Positions 41,895 to 51,725 of a DNA stretch of 64,000 bases are shown here, piece after piece. The position numbers and the translations under genes are program-made. A model generated the notes under the pieces. That model made no database searches and was not told the DNA's origin. It saw nothing but the letters and a program-made list of their open reading frames with translations. The first letter of the stretch is position 1; each line of letters opens with the position of its first letter. The stretch covers positions 1 to 64,000 of the IMG/VR virus record IMGVR_UViG_3300042351_000704, one strand, 5' to 3'. The stretch is from a virus.

Positions 41895-44800
41895 ACAATC
41901 ACAGAATCCAGGGGCGGTAACTAATTCCTTTTCTAAAGGAATGGTCAAAGACTTTAATGACACCTTTGTCGGAGAGGGACTGTGGAGCCATGCTCGTAAC
42001 GCAGTGAATAATTCACATGACGGACAGGTAGGTGTAATTGGTAATGAGCCAGCCAACTTGCATTGCGTAACTCTTCCGTATGATCTTATAGGATGCATTC
42101 TGTTAACCGATGACCGCTGGGCCATCTTTACTACCAACGATATAGATTCTGAAATAGGCATCTTTGATGAATCAGCCTGCACGTATACTAAGGCAGTCAA
42201 TGACCGTTGCCTGAACTTTAAACGTTCTAACCTGATTACAGGTATCAGCCGCAGACGCTACGATTGTGAGCGTCCGGTGTATTGGGCAGATGGTCTGAAC
42301 CCGGACCGTTTCATTGACCTGGACAATATTCCATTTAAGTATACTGAAACTCTGGTAGATGGTTGCATACAACGCACCTTTACCAATCAGCTGGATTGTG
42401 AAAAGATCAGACTGGCTGCTTACATCAAGCATCCTTGCCTGGAACTCTCACAAGGAAAGGTGGCAGGTAGTCTGTTAAACGGATCTTACCAGGTAGCGAT
42501 TGCTTACACCATCAACGGATCCAGGGTGACTGATTACCTCGGCCTATCCGAAGTGCAGTCTTTGTTTACCCACGAGAACAACAACTCTTCTTTGGAATTG
42601 AAGGTGCTTTCTGTTGATACCACCTTTGATACGTTTGACCTGGCTCTGATATCAAGAGTTAATGAGCAAACCTTTGTACGTAAGATCGGAGAGTATTCTA
42701 CTTCTCAGGGTACTATCTACATTGACCGTATCGATTTTGAGACTCCTACTATTCCTATACAAAACATCCTGCTGCGTTCAGAGCCTATTGAAAAAAGTGA
42801 TGCCCTGTACAGCGTGAATGATTACGCGTTACGCGTGGGTGTATACAGCAAGTTTAAGTTTAACTACCAGCAGCAGGCTAATAAGATTAAGACCAGCTGG
42901 GTGGCAGTAGAATATCCTAATAACTATTACATCAAAGGAGGAAACAATACCAGTTACTTAAGAGATGAGCAGTATGCGTTCTTTATTCGTTTTATATACA
43001 ACACCGGTGAACGTTCAGAGTCTTACCATATACCAGGAAGAGCAGCTACATCTTTTGATACACAGAATATCACAGGTACAGATGTATACGAAAACCTTGA
43101 CGGCATTCAGCGTCAGCGCTGGCAGGTAGAAAACACTGCATCTGTAAACAGTATTAGCACAGCAGCACTACCAGACGGTGGAAAGGTGGTAGCCAGTGGA
43201 GAGATGGGTTATTGGGAAAGCACCGAGCTTTACCCGGCAGATAAACCCAACATTTGGGGAAACCTTTGTGGTAAACCAATTCGTCACCACAAGATGCCGG
43301 ATGTAACTATTACTGGTGGTGGTGTAGTGAATCACTTTACTACAGACGGTAAGATTGTGCTTTTAGGGGTGCAGTTTGATAACATTATAGCTCCTGTTGA
43401 CAACAACGGTCAGCCGATTGCTTCTATAGTAGGTTACGAGATCCTTCGTGGATCACGCCAGGGTAATAAGTCCATCATGGCAAAAGGTATGTTTAACAAC
43501 ATGCGTGAGTATACCATTCCTGGTAACACTACACTAAAAGGACTTTACCAGAACTACCCATACAATGATCTTCGTCCGGATCTTTATCTGTCTGACAGAA
43601 GAAGAATCAGCGGAGAAGGTGTAGTGAATGTAACAGAGAGTAACTCTCCTACATTAAAGACTTACAAAAAAGATGTCTTTTCTTTTCATAGCCCGGAAGT
43701 AACTTTTACCAATCCGTTCCTGAATGCTGATGAAGTAAAGATTTATGAAGAATTGCATGGTACTGCACGTGGTCAGTTTGAAGTTCCTTTCCGTCATCCG
43801 AAGTTTAAGGTGGCAACCAACTTTACAGCAGCTGTGGCCAGGATCTCCGGACTTATGGATGCAGTGGCTAAAGTGGGCAAGGGTATCAAGATTGCAGCCA
43901 CCGAGAATATTCCGATTGATATGCAGTTTGGTCCGATCGGTAAACCACCTGCATTTCCATCTGCATCAGGTGGAGAAATTACAGGTCCGTTGCAAACAGC
44001 AGCTGCCTGGGCTAAGTATGCCCTTGACCTGATTACCTGGGGTGTAGAGGTAGCAACCATAGTTTCTCTTATAGGAGCTCTTGCAGAAATACAGTCTGAG
44101 AAACTCTTTGAACTTTTCCGTATCCTGATTCCTAAGCGCCAGTATGCTGCACAGTATAACTCGCATGGTTTCTATGATAAGTTTATTATTTCTTTAGTCG
44201 GCAACAGAAGAAGAAAGATTCTTGACGCCAGCTATATGGCCGGATCTAACCTGCAGTATTTTAATGATAAGTATCAGGTGAACAACATTCACCGCAGCTC
44301 AGGACTGGTAATACAAACACATGCAGACATCAGTAATCCTACGGTAGTAGATAACAGCCGTACCACAATTTCTGATTCAGGTAAAGGACTTTACAATACA
44401 TTTAGTACTACCATTTCTTCACACTACGGAGCAGTAAAACTGTTAATGCCATCTCAATATGGTCAGCTTAATTCTATAAAGCAACTGAGCGTATCGGTTT
44501 GCATGCATCCGATGAAAGCAGATACTACAACCAAGCATTCTACAGGTGTGTTGTTTGGTGGAGATACTTACATCAACCGTTTTACAGAAAAGAATAGCAT
44601 GTTCTTTTTTAACAACTGGCTGATGGGTGAGCAGGATGATATCGAGTTTGATTACACCCAGTATATCAATGTGCCTTGGGCCCGTTACTGGTTACATAAT
44701 ACACAATACCACAGTACGTTCTTAAAAGCAGCTGATGATTTCAGAGCACTGGATGACAGGCAGTCTTCTGCATTTCACGTAAACCGTGGTTACTTCTATC

Positions 44801-46458
44801 TCTTTAATTCAGGCGTGCGTGACTTCTATGTAGAATCAGAAGTGAACGTAGCGTACAGAGACTGGGAAGATGACTTTAGCAGACGCCACTATGATCCGTT
44901 ACGTTATACAGATCTTAGCATGCTATTTCGCTCTGATATTATCAAGAGTGGAAACTACTATAAGTATGATTACTCTTTGAGTGTATCTAAGCTGTTCAAC
45001 TCCCAGATTACCTGGGGTGAATTACTACCAAGAGATTATGATCCCGAGGTGGCTGCTACCTGTTACACTTACAGACCTAACCGTGTATTGTATTCTTTAC
45101 AACAACAGGACAACTCTAAAGATGATAACTGGAGAGTATACCTGGCCAATAACTACCGTGACTTCCCTGCCAGGGTAACAGTAATCAAATCAGTGAATTC
45201 TACTGGTGCGTTATTTATGCTCAAAGACAGAAGCCCTCAGCTTTTTAGCGGAGAGGAGCAACTGAAGATGGACGGTACAGGCGCTGTGATCAGTATTGGT
45301 GATGGTAACTTATTTAACCAGCCTGGTCAGTTGAAGTCTATTGTCAATGCAGACCGCTCTTACGAGTATGGCTCTTGCCAGAGCAAGTATGCTCACCTGG
45401 GGAATGTATACGGTGTATTCTGGGTAAGCCAGGACCAGGGTAAAGTGTTCCAGTATGCCGGTGGTATCAATGAGATATCACGCGATGGTATGAAATACTG
45501 GTTTGCCAAATACCTACCAAGTGAATTACTAAAACTATACCCTGAATATCCACTGGCGGATAACCCGCTTGTTGGTGTAGGTGTACAAATGATCTATGAT
45601 AATACCAATGAGATTATCTACATCAGTAAGAAAGATTACAAGCCAAAGGTTAGTAACCTACTTTATGATGATAAAGGATTCTATTCTCTGGTAGGCACTG
45701 TAAAAACTTACCGTCCGTTTACCGATTCAACTGCATGGGAAGACGCCAGCTGGACTGTATCATATGATCCAAAATCAAAGACCTGGATCAGCTACCATGA
45801 CTGGAAACCTACGTTCCTGATACCTGGTAAGAATCATTTTATGAGTGTAAACCGTAACAGCATTTGGAAACACAACATGCGTTGCGATCTGTTCTGTAAC
45901 TACTACGGTGTTGACTATCCGTTTGAAGTGGAGTTTATTTCTTCTACCGGACAGCAAACGACTTCTCTTAGAAACATTGAGTTCCTGCTGGAAGCATACA
46001 AGTATCATAACAGCTGTGCAGATAAGTTCCATGTACTGGATGAAAACTTTGACCAGGCTATTGTCTATAACTCTGAGCAGATCTCCGGACTACTGGAGCT
46101 GAACTTAAAGAGCAAGACTAATCCGGTGTCGATGTTAAACTTCCCGCAAGTGGGACCACAGTCTATCAAGATCCTATACGCAAAAGAAGAACAGAAGTAC
46201 AGGTTTAACCAGTTCTGGGATATTACCAAGAACCGTGGAGAGTTCAGTGCAACAACCAATGTACCAATGTTTAATACCAGGGCTAACGGATATGAGTTCC
46301 CGATTAACCCTCAGTATGTAAACTATCAAAAGTCACCACTTGAGCATAAGAAGTTTCGTCATAACGTGAACCGTGTATTACTCCGTAAACTGAAGAGTGC
46401 AGACGTGAAGCTACTATTCAAACTATCTAACCAGAAAATATTACAATCACCGAGGTAA
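41887..46458 (+). CDS. Large tail stabilisation/muzzle-type protein (1523 aa)
   Basis: It starts with GAVTNSFSKGMVKDFNDTFVGEGLWSHARNAVNNSHDGQVG, the signature of the large stabilisation-type proteins of crAss-like phages, in which a fibre-like beta-propeller or muzzle closes the tail tip. The body is beta-rich with many aromatic residues. One helical, Ala-rich segment (about residues 695-745, PLQTAAAWAKYALDLITWGVEVATIVSLIGALAE) could be a membrane-interacting hairpin. The frame starts 8 nt inside the peptidase-like gene and its stop overlaps the next ATG (TAATG). Confidence 0.75.
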   Translation: MAEQSQNPGAVTNSFSKGMVKDFNDTFVGEGLWSHARNAVNNSHDGQVGVIGNEPANLHCVTLPYDLIGCILLTDDRWAIFTTNDIDSEIGIFDESACTYTKAVNDRCLNFKRSNLITGISRRRYDCERPVYWADGLNPDRFIDLDNIPFKYTETLVDGCIQRTFTNQLDCEKIRLAAYIKHPCLELSQGKVAGSLLNGSYQVAIAYTINGSRVTDYLGLSEVQSLFTHENNNSSLELKVLSVDTTFDTFDLALISRVNEQTFVRKIGEYSTSQGTIYIDRIDFETPTIPIQNILLRSEPIEKSDALYSVNDYALRVGVYSKFKFNYQQQANKIKTSWVAVEYPNNYYIKGGNNTSYLRDEQYAFFIRFIYNTGERSESYHIPGRAATSFDTQNITGTDVYENLDGIQRQRWQVENTASVNSISTAALPDGGKVVASGEMGYWESTELYPADKPNIWGNLCGKPIRHHKMPDVTITGGGVVNHFTTDGKIVLLGVQFDNIIAPVDNNGQPIASIVGYEILRGSRQGNKSIMAKGMFNNMREYTIPGNTTLKGLYQNYPYNDLRPDLYLSDRRRISGEGVVNVTESNSPTLKTYKKDVFSFHSPEVTFTNPFLNADEVKIYEELHGTARGQFEVPFRHPKFKVATNFTAAVARISGLMDAVAKVGKGIKIAATENIPIDMQFGPIGKPPAFPSASGGEITGPLQTAAAWAKYALDLITWGVEVATIVSLIGALAEIQSEKLFELFRILIPKRQYAAQYNSHGFYDKFIISLVGNRRRKILDASYMAGSNLQYFNDKYQVNNIHRSSGLVIQTHADISNPTVVDNSRTTISDSGKGLYNTFSTTISSHYGAVKLLMPSQYGQLNSIKQLSVSVCMHPMKADTTTKHSTGVLFGGDTYINRFTEKNSMFFFNNWLMGEQDDIEFDYTQYINVPWARYWLHNTQYHSTFLKAADDFRALDDRQSSAFHVNRGYFYLFNSGVRDFYVESEVNVAYRDWEDDFSRRHYDPLRYTDLSMLFRSDIIKSGNYYKYDYSLSVSKLFNSQITWGELLPRDYDPEVAATCYTYRPNRVLYSLQQQDNSKDDNWRVYLANNYRDFPARVTVIKSVNSTGALFMLKDRSPQLFSGEEQLKMDGTGAVISIGDGNLFNQPGQLKSIVNADRSYEYGSCQSKYAHLGNVYGVFWVSQDQGKVFQYAGGINEISRDGMKYWFAKYLPSELLKLYPEYPLADNPLVGVGVQMIYDNTNEIIYISKKDYKPKVSNLLYDDKGFYSLVGTVKTYRPFTDSTAWEDASWTVSYDPKSKTWISYHDWKPTFLIPGKNHFMSVNRNSIWKHNMRCDLFCNYYGVDYPFEVEFISSTGQQTTSLRNIEFLLEAYKYHNSCADKFHVLDENFDQAIVYNSEQISGLLELNLKSKTNPVSMLNFPQVGPQSIKILYAKEEQKYRFNQFWDITKNRGEFSATTNVPMFNTRANGYEFPINPQYVNYQKSPLEHKKFRHNVNRVLLRKLKSADVKLLFKLSNQKILQSPR

Positions 46459-49400
46459 TGAGTCAGTTCCTAAAATATATTACTAAGAAGATGCGTGGTG
46501 GTGGAGACATTGGTTCTTTGCCAGGTGTTCTTTCTTTGTCTGCTATCCAGCAAAAGATCAAGCTTGAAAAGGACATTAAAAATCAGAAGGCTAGAAATGC
46601 TCAGGCTACTATTTCTCAGTACATTCCAAAGCCTGGAGATCAGCAGAGAATGAACAGAGCCAAAGATGCTTACCGTGCAGACCTTGCTAAGCCTTTAAAC
46701 AGGGCAGCAGAGTCTCAGCTGGCAGCCAATGCCTGGAGCAACATTGTAAAGCCTATGCTGGAAATGGAAGGGATTGCATCTGGTGTTAGTGGTGTACGCA
46801 GTATGCTGGCTAAACCAAAGAGAATACCTACCAGTTTTTATTCTGATCCGGTGATTACTAGAGGACCTATTCCTAACCCATGGGATGGTAAAGGAATACG
46901 CGTGGAGATGGAAGGATCTTTAGACGTACCAGAAGGTATGATGCCTTATATAGGTAGGGAAGAGTGGGTTCCGACTACACCTGCAGAAAAGGTGTGGGCA
47001 TCTTTTTTTAACGGAAAGGCAAGACCTATTCCTCCTCCATATAAAAAACAAAAAGGTGGAGCTTATGTAGACTCTGTCTTTAATGCTCCAAATAATAAAC
47101 AACTAGAATGGGTTCAAAGACTCTATCAAAAAAATGGTAAGAGTATTATGGTACCTGGACAAACTGAACCGTCTACACATTATATGGAAAGTGGTGATGG
47201 TCGTGTGTATCCAACTGTAGTAACAATGCCTGACGGTAGTTTAAAATATTTAGGTAAAGGTGCTTATGATTATGCAGACTCTACTAAAACTTACATAAAA
47301 TTTCCAACAGATAATCAAGCCAAGTGGTTTGGTAAGAACTATAAAAAAGGAACTGGTGTACTAGCTAAGAAAAAAGGCGGTCCTATAGTAGACCCTCGTG
47401 GTCAGTGGGCACATCCTGGAAAGGTTACACGTATACCAGGATCTGACATCACTATGCAAGGTGTACCTTATCCTGTATTAGGTGTAGGCTCTAATGGTCA
47501 ACAGCAAATGATGTATCCTGGTGAAAACTATGATTTTGGTGGTGCTGCGTATGTAGATGAGTACCCAATGATGCAGTTTGGTGGTGGAACATTACTTGGT
47601 CCTTCTGGAATGATAATGTCACTAGCTTCTAAAGTTGCTAACTATTTTTCTAAACCAAAAAGTTCGGGAACTAATAAACGCATGACGACATATGGTCAAA
47701 TGAATGATAGTTATGCTAATAGAAATAAAACTTTCTATGATAAGTGGCAAGCTAATGATGCAATAAAGTATGATAGTTCAGTGAACCCTATTAATTTAAC
47801 TTCTGGTCGTTTTAGAGGAGCTAAGGTAGCACCAGGAATGATTAATGATATAGTTAACGCAGCTAAAACTAATAATGTAGATCCATGGTTAATGTTATCT
47901 CTTGTAGGTAGAGAATCTACTTTTGGCGCAGACAAGGAGTATATTGACCACAGAGAAGGTAATAAACAAGACTTAATTTCAGGTTGGAATGTAGCAGAAG
48001 ATTATCAACCATATGAAGTAAATAGATACTTAGCTGATAAAAAAGTACCAGGTATTAAAGTAATTAAAAATAGTGATGGTTGGAGTTATGAAGTAGAAGA
48101 TGAACAAGCTATAGAAAGTTATCTAAAAAGTAATCCCAAACTTATAGATGATTATTATAAAAAATTAGCATCTACACCTGATCTTGGTAAACTAGATAGT
48201 TTTTCTCTTGCTGCTCAAAGGATTAAAAAGAAAGGGGTTAAGAATTACAATCCCGGTGATCCTAGATATTCTTCTATGGTAAATGAAGATATGAATCTTT
48301 TAAAGAATGATGCTGCATTAAAAGCATACATGAAAACTCTAGGATATAGACAAGGTGGAGAATTTGGTGGTGTTGTTAAGATGCAACGTGGTGGTAGATC
48401 TATGTTTGATCCTATATTTAAGGAGGATCCAAAGCTTAATAAAAACAGAGGTGATATAGCATCCTACTTTCCTCAGATACAAAGGATGAAGGATGAACCT
48501 AAGATAAAGGAGGCAATCGTTAAAGCTGATCAGAAAAGACAACAACAAATACTTGCAGAGGCAGTTGCTATAGGTAATAAAAACAGAACCACTGTTAAAC
48601 AAGATAATAGAACATCTAGAGAAAAAGAGATTGCTCAACAACAAGTTGTTAATGCATACTTGAATGAAGCTAAAGGTAAGTCTCCTTTTGCTCAAACATT
48701 AAGTTCTTTCACACCAACAGGATATAATCCAGAGGCTAGTAAGATAGCCGCTGAAAACATAGGACAAATGACTCCTATGATGGGAGCCACTAGATTATTT
48801 AACACTGTAAGAGATCCTGAAAATAACCCTTATGGTATTGGTCAAGGGAATGGATTTCTAGCAAATACATTAGGTACAATAGGATTACTTGGAGATGTTT
48901 TTGATGTAGGTGCTGTAGCTGCTCCTGGTGTAAAAGCTGCAGGTAATTATCTTACCCAACAAACACCTTTAAGAAATGCTCATAAGTTAAATCCTTATGC
49001 TTTAACTGATGATATGTTGTTTAACAAAGAAGGAGTTGTTAACAGACAAATGTTTGGAGATGATGCTTACAACAGTTTTTTAAAATTTGGTCCTACTACT
49101 AGACCAGGTGTTCCAGAAATGGATAAGTTTATGGAATTTATTAAAGCACCTAGATCACAAATAAGATCTGCAAATGATGAGGTGTTTGAGGTTGTAAACA
49201 CTATGGAAGATGGAGTATTTAAATATCCATATTTTCAAGAAGGTAGTCTTTGGTATACAGGACAGCAAAGAAATAATCTTGCTAAGGAATTAGGAAAAGA
49301 AAGAATTATAACAACTCCTAAGTCAGATATTTGGTTTGCACCAGCTGGAGAAGCTACATTAATGGGTGGTGATGATCTTGTTTCAAAAGGTTTAATAGAT

Positions 49401-51722
49401 AGGTACTCAAAAGGAAGAAGAGTGTTGATACCAGGAACTGAGTACGCCAAACCATCTAAGTATTCTGTATTTGAACCACATTGGTGGAAAGGTTATAAAC
49501 AACTACAAAAAGATGGTGGTCAGATTTTAAATGACTATGATATAATGCAATTAGGAGGTCAGTCTGCAAAGAAAAGTCCGTATTTTTTTATGAACTTAAA
49601 TGATGACTTTACTACAATGCTTAAAAATAGAGACTATGTAAAAAGTGAGTATAACAAGGGTATGGATTTTCATACTAAGTGGCTTAACTCGCCTATGTAC
49701 AAGAGTATGATTAATGCATCTGATCCTGTCAATGCAAAAAATATTACTGACCAACGTAAAGATCGTCTTTCTGCTGTGACTATGAAATACGTTGATGACC
49801 CATATAATAAAGCTGGAGCTTCTGCTGATCAATTAGGAAATATAGAAGTATACCCAGAAGGAATTGGTGCTAAAGGTATAGGTGTTCATGAGATCTCTCA
49901 TGTAACAGATACAGGTCCAGGTCAAAATCTTATACCTACTAAAGATAGGATTGATATATCAAGATATAGTCTTGCTTCAGAAAATATCCCAAAGTATAAT
50001 GCTTATAAAGAGTATTTTAATTATGTTACTCGACCTTCAGAAACAAGAGCTAGGTTAAATGAAATACGCCAAGGAGCTTCTGAAAATAAATTATATGATC
50101 CATTTACTGAGAAAGTAAGTCCAGCTATATATAATAAACTTAAAAACTTCAAGTTTAATAGTACACCTGGTAGTGATCCTCTTCAACAATTAAGGTCTGC
50201 TTACAGTGATGAACAGATTTTACAAATGCTTAATAGTGTTTCTAAATTAAGTACTAATAAAAATAATGATATGCAAAACATGATGAATGATGGTGGAGAA
50301 ATGATACGTAGAGCTGATGGCACATACTCTCGTAGAGGTCTATGGGACAACATACGTGCTAACAAAGGATCTGGCAAGAAGCCTACAAACGAAATGCTGG
50401 AACAAGAACGTAAGATCAAAGCTAAAGAAATGAAATACGGTGGTGGCACCAACAATCCTGGCTTTGAAGCTTTGCCTGATTATGTACAGGCTAAGATCCT
50501 TTCTAACATGGGATATGGTGGAATGACCTATCCGTTTATGCAAAAAGGTGGTGAACCTGATGGATCTATGGCTCTTGGTCAAATAGATGCTGCTATGGAT
50601 AAACTACAAAAGCTTCGTCAGTTTATACAACCGGATTCTGATCTCGAACCATGGATAAGTTCTAAACTTACTATGATGGATGACTATGCAGATGCTGTTT
50701 CTGACTACATGATGTATAATCCAGATGCTGAACTAGATGAACTAGACCAAATGAGAAATGGCGGATATGTTGTTACAAGAAGTGATGACCGTAAAGGAAA
50801 GACACATAAAGTGACCGGACCTGATGGTACTGTAAAATACTTTGGTGATTCTAAGCTGGGTCAGCACCCGGGTGATCCCGAAAGAAAAGAAGCATTCTAT
50901 GCACGCCATAAAAAGAATCTGGATGGTAATCCATACTTCAGAGCGTTTGCAAGAGAGACATGGGCAGATGGTGGTGCTCTAGAATATGGTATGGGTGGAA
51001 TGCCTTGCTATGAGTGTGGTGGCGCTATGTATAAAGAAGGTGGAATGTACGACTGTCCTGATCAGGAAAAAGATCCTGTAACAGGTAAATGTAAAGCTGA
51101 GGTTGTTCGTGGTAGAGAAGCAAATGCAGCTAACAAAGCAGCTAATGCAGACATGAACGCATGGGCTAAGCAAGTTGCTGCTATGGATAAAGAAGTTGCT
51201 AAACAGAATGCTGCTCAGTATGCAGGACAAAGAAGTTTTGATTATGACTGGATGCAATCTCCTGTAGATAAAGCAGAGAAGAAAGCAGCCATTGCTCAAT
51301 ACAAACAATTTATTCAGCAGAACCCTAACGTATTTGTAGCAGATGATTCATCCGGGGTTAGCCCAGAACAGAAGTATATCATTGCTTCTAAGCTTAAGCA
51401 AAAGTCAAGCACTCCAATGGGGTCCAAAGCATTTCAGCAAAAGTTTAACCAGGATGCACGCTTACTAGATCTTGGACGTATACAGTCTGACATTGTTCCT
51501 TTAATGGGTGGCTGGAGTGGAATTCAGAACTGGCTTTTTGGTAATAAAAAATTCGGTGGCTACATAGGACAAGACGGAAAACGTCACATGTCTAAAACAC
51601 CTACCTGGTCTGGTAATGCCGGTTATAAACAAGGCGGTCCGGTTATAGGAGAAGAGATGGAAGTAACTCCGGAGCAACTGGAACAACTTCGCGCACAAGG
51701 CTATGAATTTGAAATAATCTAA
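46458..51722 (+). CDS. Giant virion protein with lytic-transglycosylase-like and HExxH domains (1754 aa)
   Basis: A mosaic protein. In order: helical N-part (1-110); a module with VPYPVLGVGSNGQQQMMYPG at about 340-360; an SLT-like region about 455-640 with VDPWLMLSLVGRESTFG, Glu486 as the candidate catalytic acid; a helical linker; an HEISH motif (His1144, His1148) with Glu1195 in RPSETRAR as a candidate third ligand; ADGTYSRRGLWDNIRANKGS; and C-terminal modules HKVTGPDGTVKYFGD and KEAFYARHKKNLDGNPYFRA, which I recall from many Bacteroidota phages. Peptidoglycan opening during DNA entry is the natural inference. The middle third (about 47.6-50.3 kb) is clearly more AT-rich than the ends. Confidence 0.7.
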   Translation: MSQFLKYITKKMRGGGDIGSLPGVLSLSAIQQKIKLEKDIKNQKARNAQATISQYIPKPGDQQRMNRAKDAYRADLAKPLNRAAESQLAANAWSNIVKPMLEMEGIASGVSGVRSMLAKPKRIPTSFYSDPVITRGPIPNPWDGKGIRVEMEGSLDVPEGMMPYIGREEWVPTTPAEKVWASFFNGKARPIPPPYKKQKGGAYVDSVFNAPNNKQLEWVQRLYQKNGKSIMVPGQTEPSTHYMESGDGRVYPTVVTMPDGSLKYLGKGAYDYADSTKTYIKFPTDNQAKWFGKNYKKGTGVLAKKKGGPIVDPRGQWAHPGKVTRIPGSDITMQGVPYPVLGVGSNGQQQMMYPGENYDFGGAAYVDEYPMMQFGGGTLLGPSGMIMSLASKVANYFSKPKSSGTNKRMTTYGQMNDSYANRNKTFYDKWQANDAIKYDSSVNPINLTSGRFRGAKVAPGMINDIVNAAKTNNVDPWLMLSLVGRESTFGADKEYIDHREGNKQDLISGWNVAEDYQPYEVNRYLADKKVPGIKVIKNSDGWSYEVEDEQAIESYLKSNPKLIDDYYKKLASTPDLGKLDSFSLAAQRIKKKGVKNYNPGDPRYSSMVNEDMNLLKNDAALKAYMKTLGYRQGGEFGGVVKMQRGGRSMFDPIFKEDPKLNKNRGDIASYFPQIQRMKDEPKIKEAIVKADQKRQQQILAEAVAIGNKNRTTVKQDNRTSREKEIAQQQVVNAYLNEAKGKSPFAQTLSSFTPTGYNPEASKIAAENIGQMTPMMGATRLFNTVRDPENNPYGIGQGNGFLANTLGTIGLLGDVFDVGAVAAPGVKAAGNYLTQQTPLRNAHKLNPYALTDDMLFNKEGVVNRQMFGDDAYNSFLKFGPTTRPGVPEMDKFMEFIKAPRSQIRSANDEVFEVVNTMEDGVFKYPYFQEGSLWYTGQQRNNLAKELGKERIITTPKSDIWFAPAGEATLMGGDDLVSKGLIDRYSKGRRVLIPGTEYAKPSKYSVFEPHWWKGYKQLQKDGGQILNDYDIMQLGGQSAKKSPYFFMNLNDDFTTMLKNRDYVKSEYNKGMDFHTKWLNSPMYKSMINASDPVNAKNITDQRKDRLSAVTMKYVDDPYNKAGASADQLGNIEVYPEGIGAKGIGVHEISHVTDTGPGQNLIPTKDRIDISRYSLASENIPKYNAYKEYFNYVTRPSETRARLNEIRQGASENKLYDPFTEKVSPAIYNKLKNFKFNSTPGSDPLQQLRSAYSDEQILQMLNSVSKLSTNKNNDMQNMMNDGGEMIRRADGTYSRRGLWDNIRANKGSGKKPTNEMLEQERKIKAKEMKYGGGTNNPGFEALPDYVQAKILSNMGYGGMTYPFMQKGGEPDGSMALGQIDAAMDKLQKLRQFIQPDSDLEPWISSKLTMMDDYADAVSDYMMYNPDAELDELDQMRNGGYVVTRSDDRKGKTHKVTGPDGTVKYFGDSKLGQHPGDPERKEAFYARHKKNLDGNPYFRAFARETWADGGALEYGMGGMPCYECGGAMYKEGGMYDCPDQEKDPVTGKCKAEVVRGREANAANKAANADMNAWAKQVAAMDKEVAKQNAAQYAGQRSFDYDWMQSPVDKAEKKAAIAQYKQFIQQNPNVFVADDSSGVSPEQKYIIASKLKQKSSTPMGSKAFQQKFNQDARLLDLGRIQSDIVPLMGGWSGIQNWLFGNKKFGGYIGQDGKRHMSKTPTWSGNAGYKQGGPVIGEEMEVTPEQLEQLRAQGYEFEII

Positions 51723-51725
51723 ACT

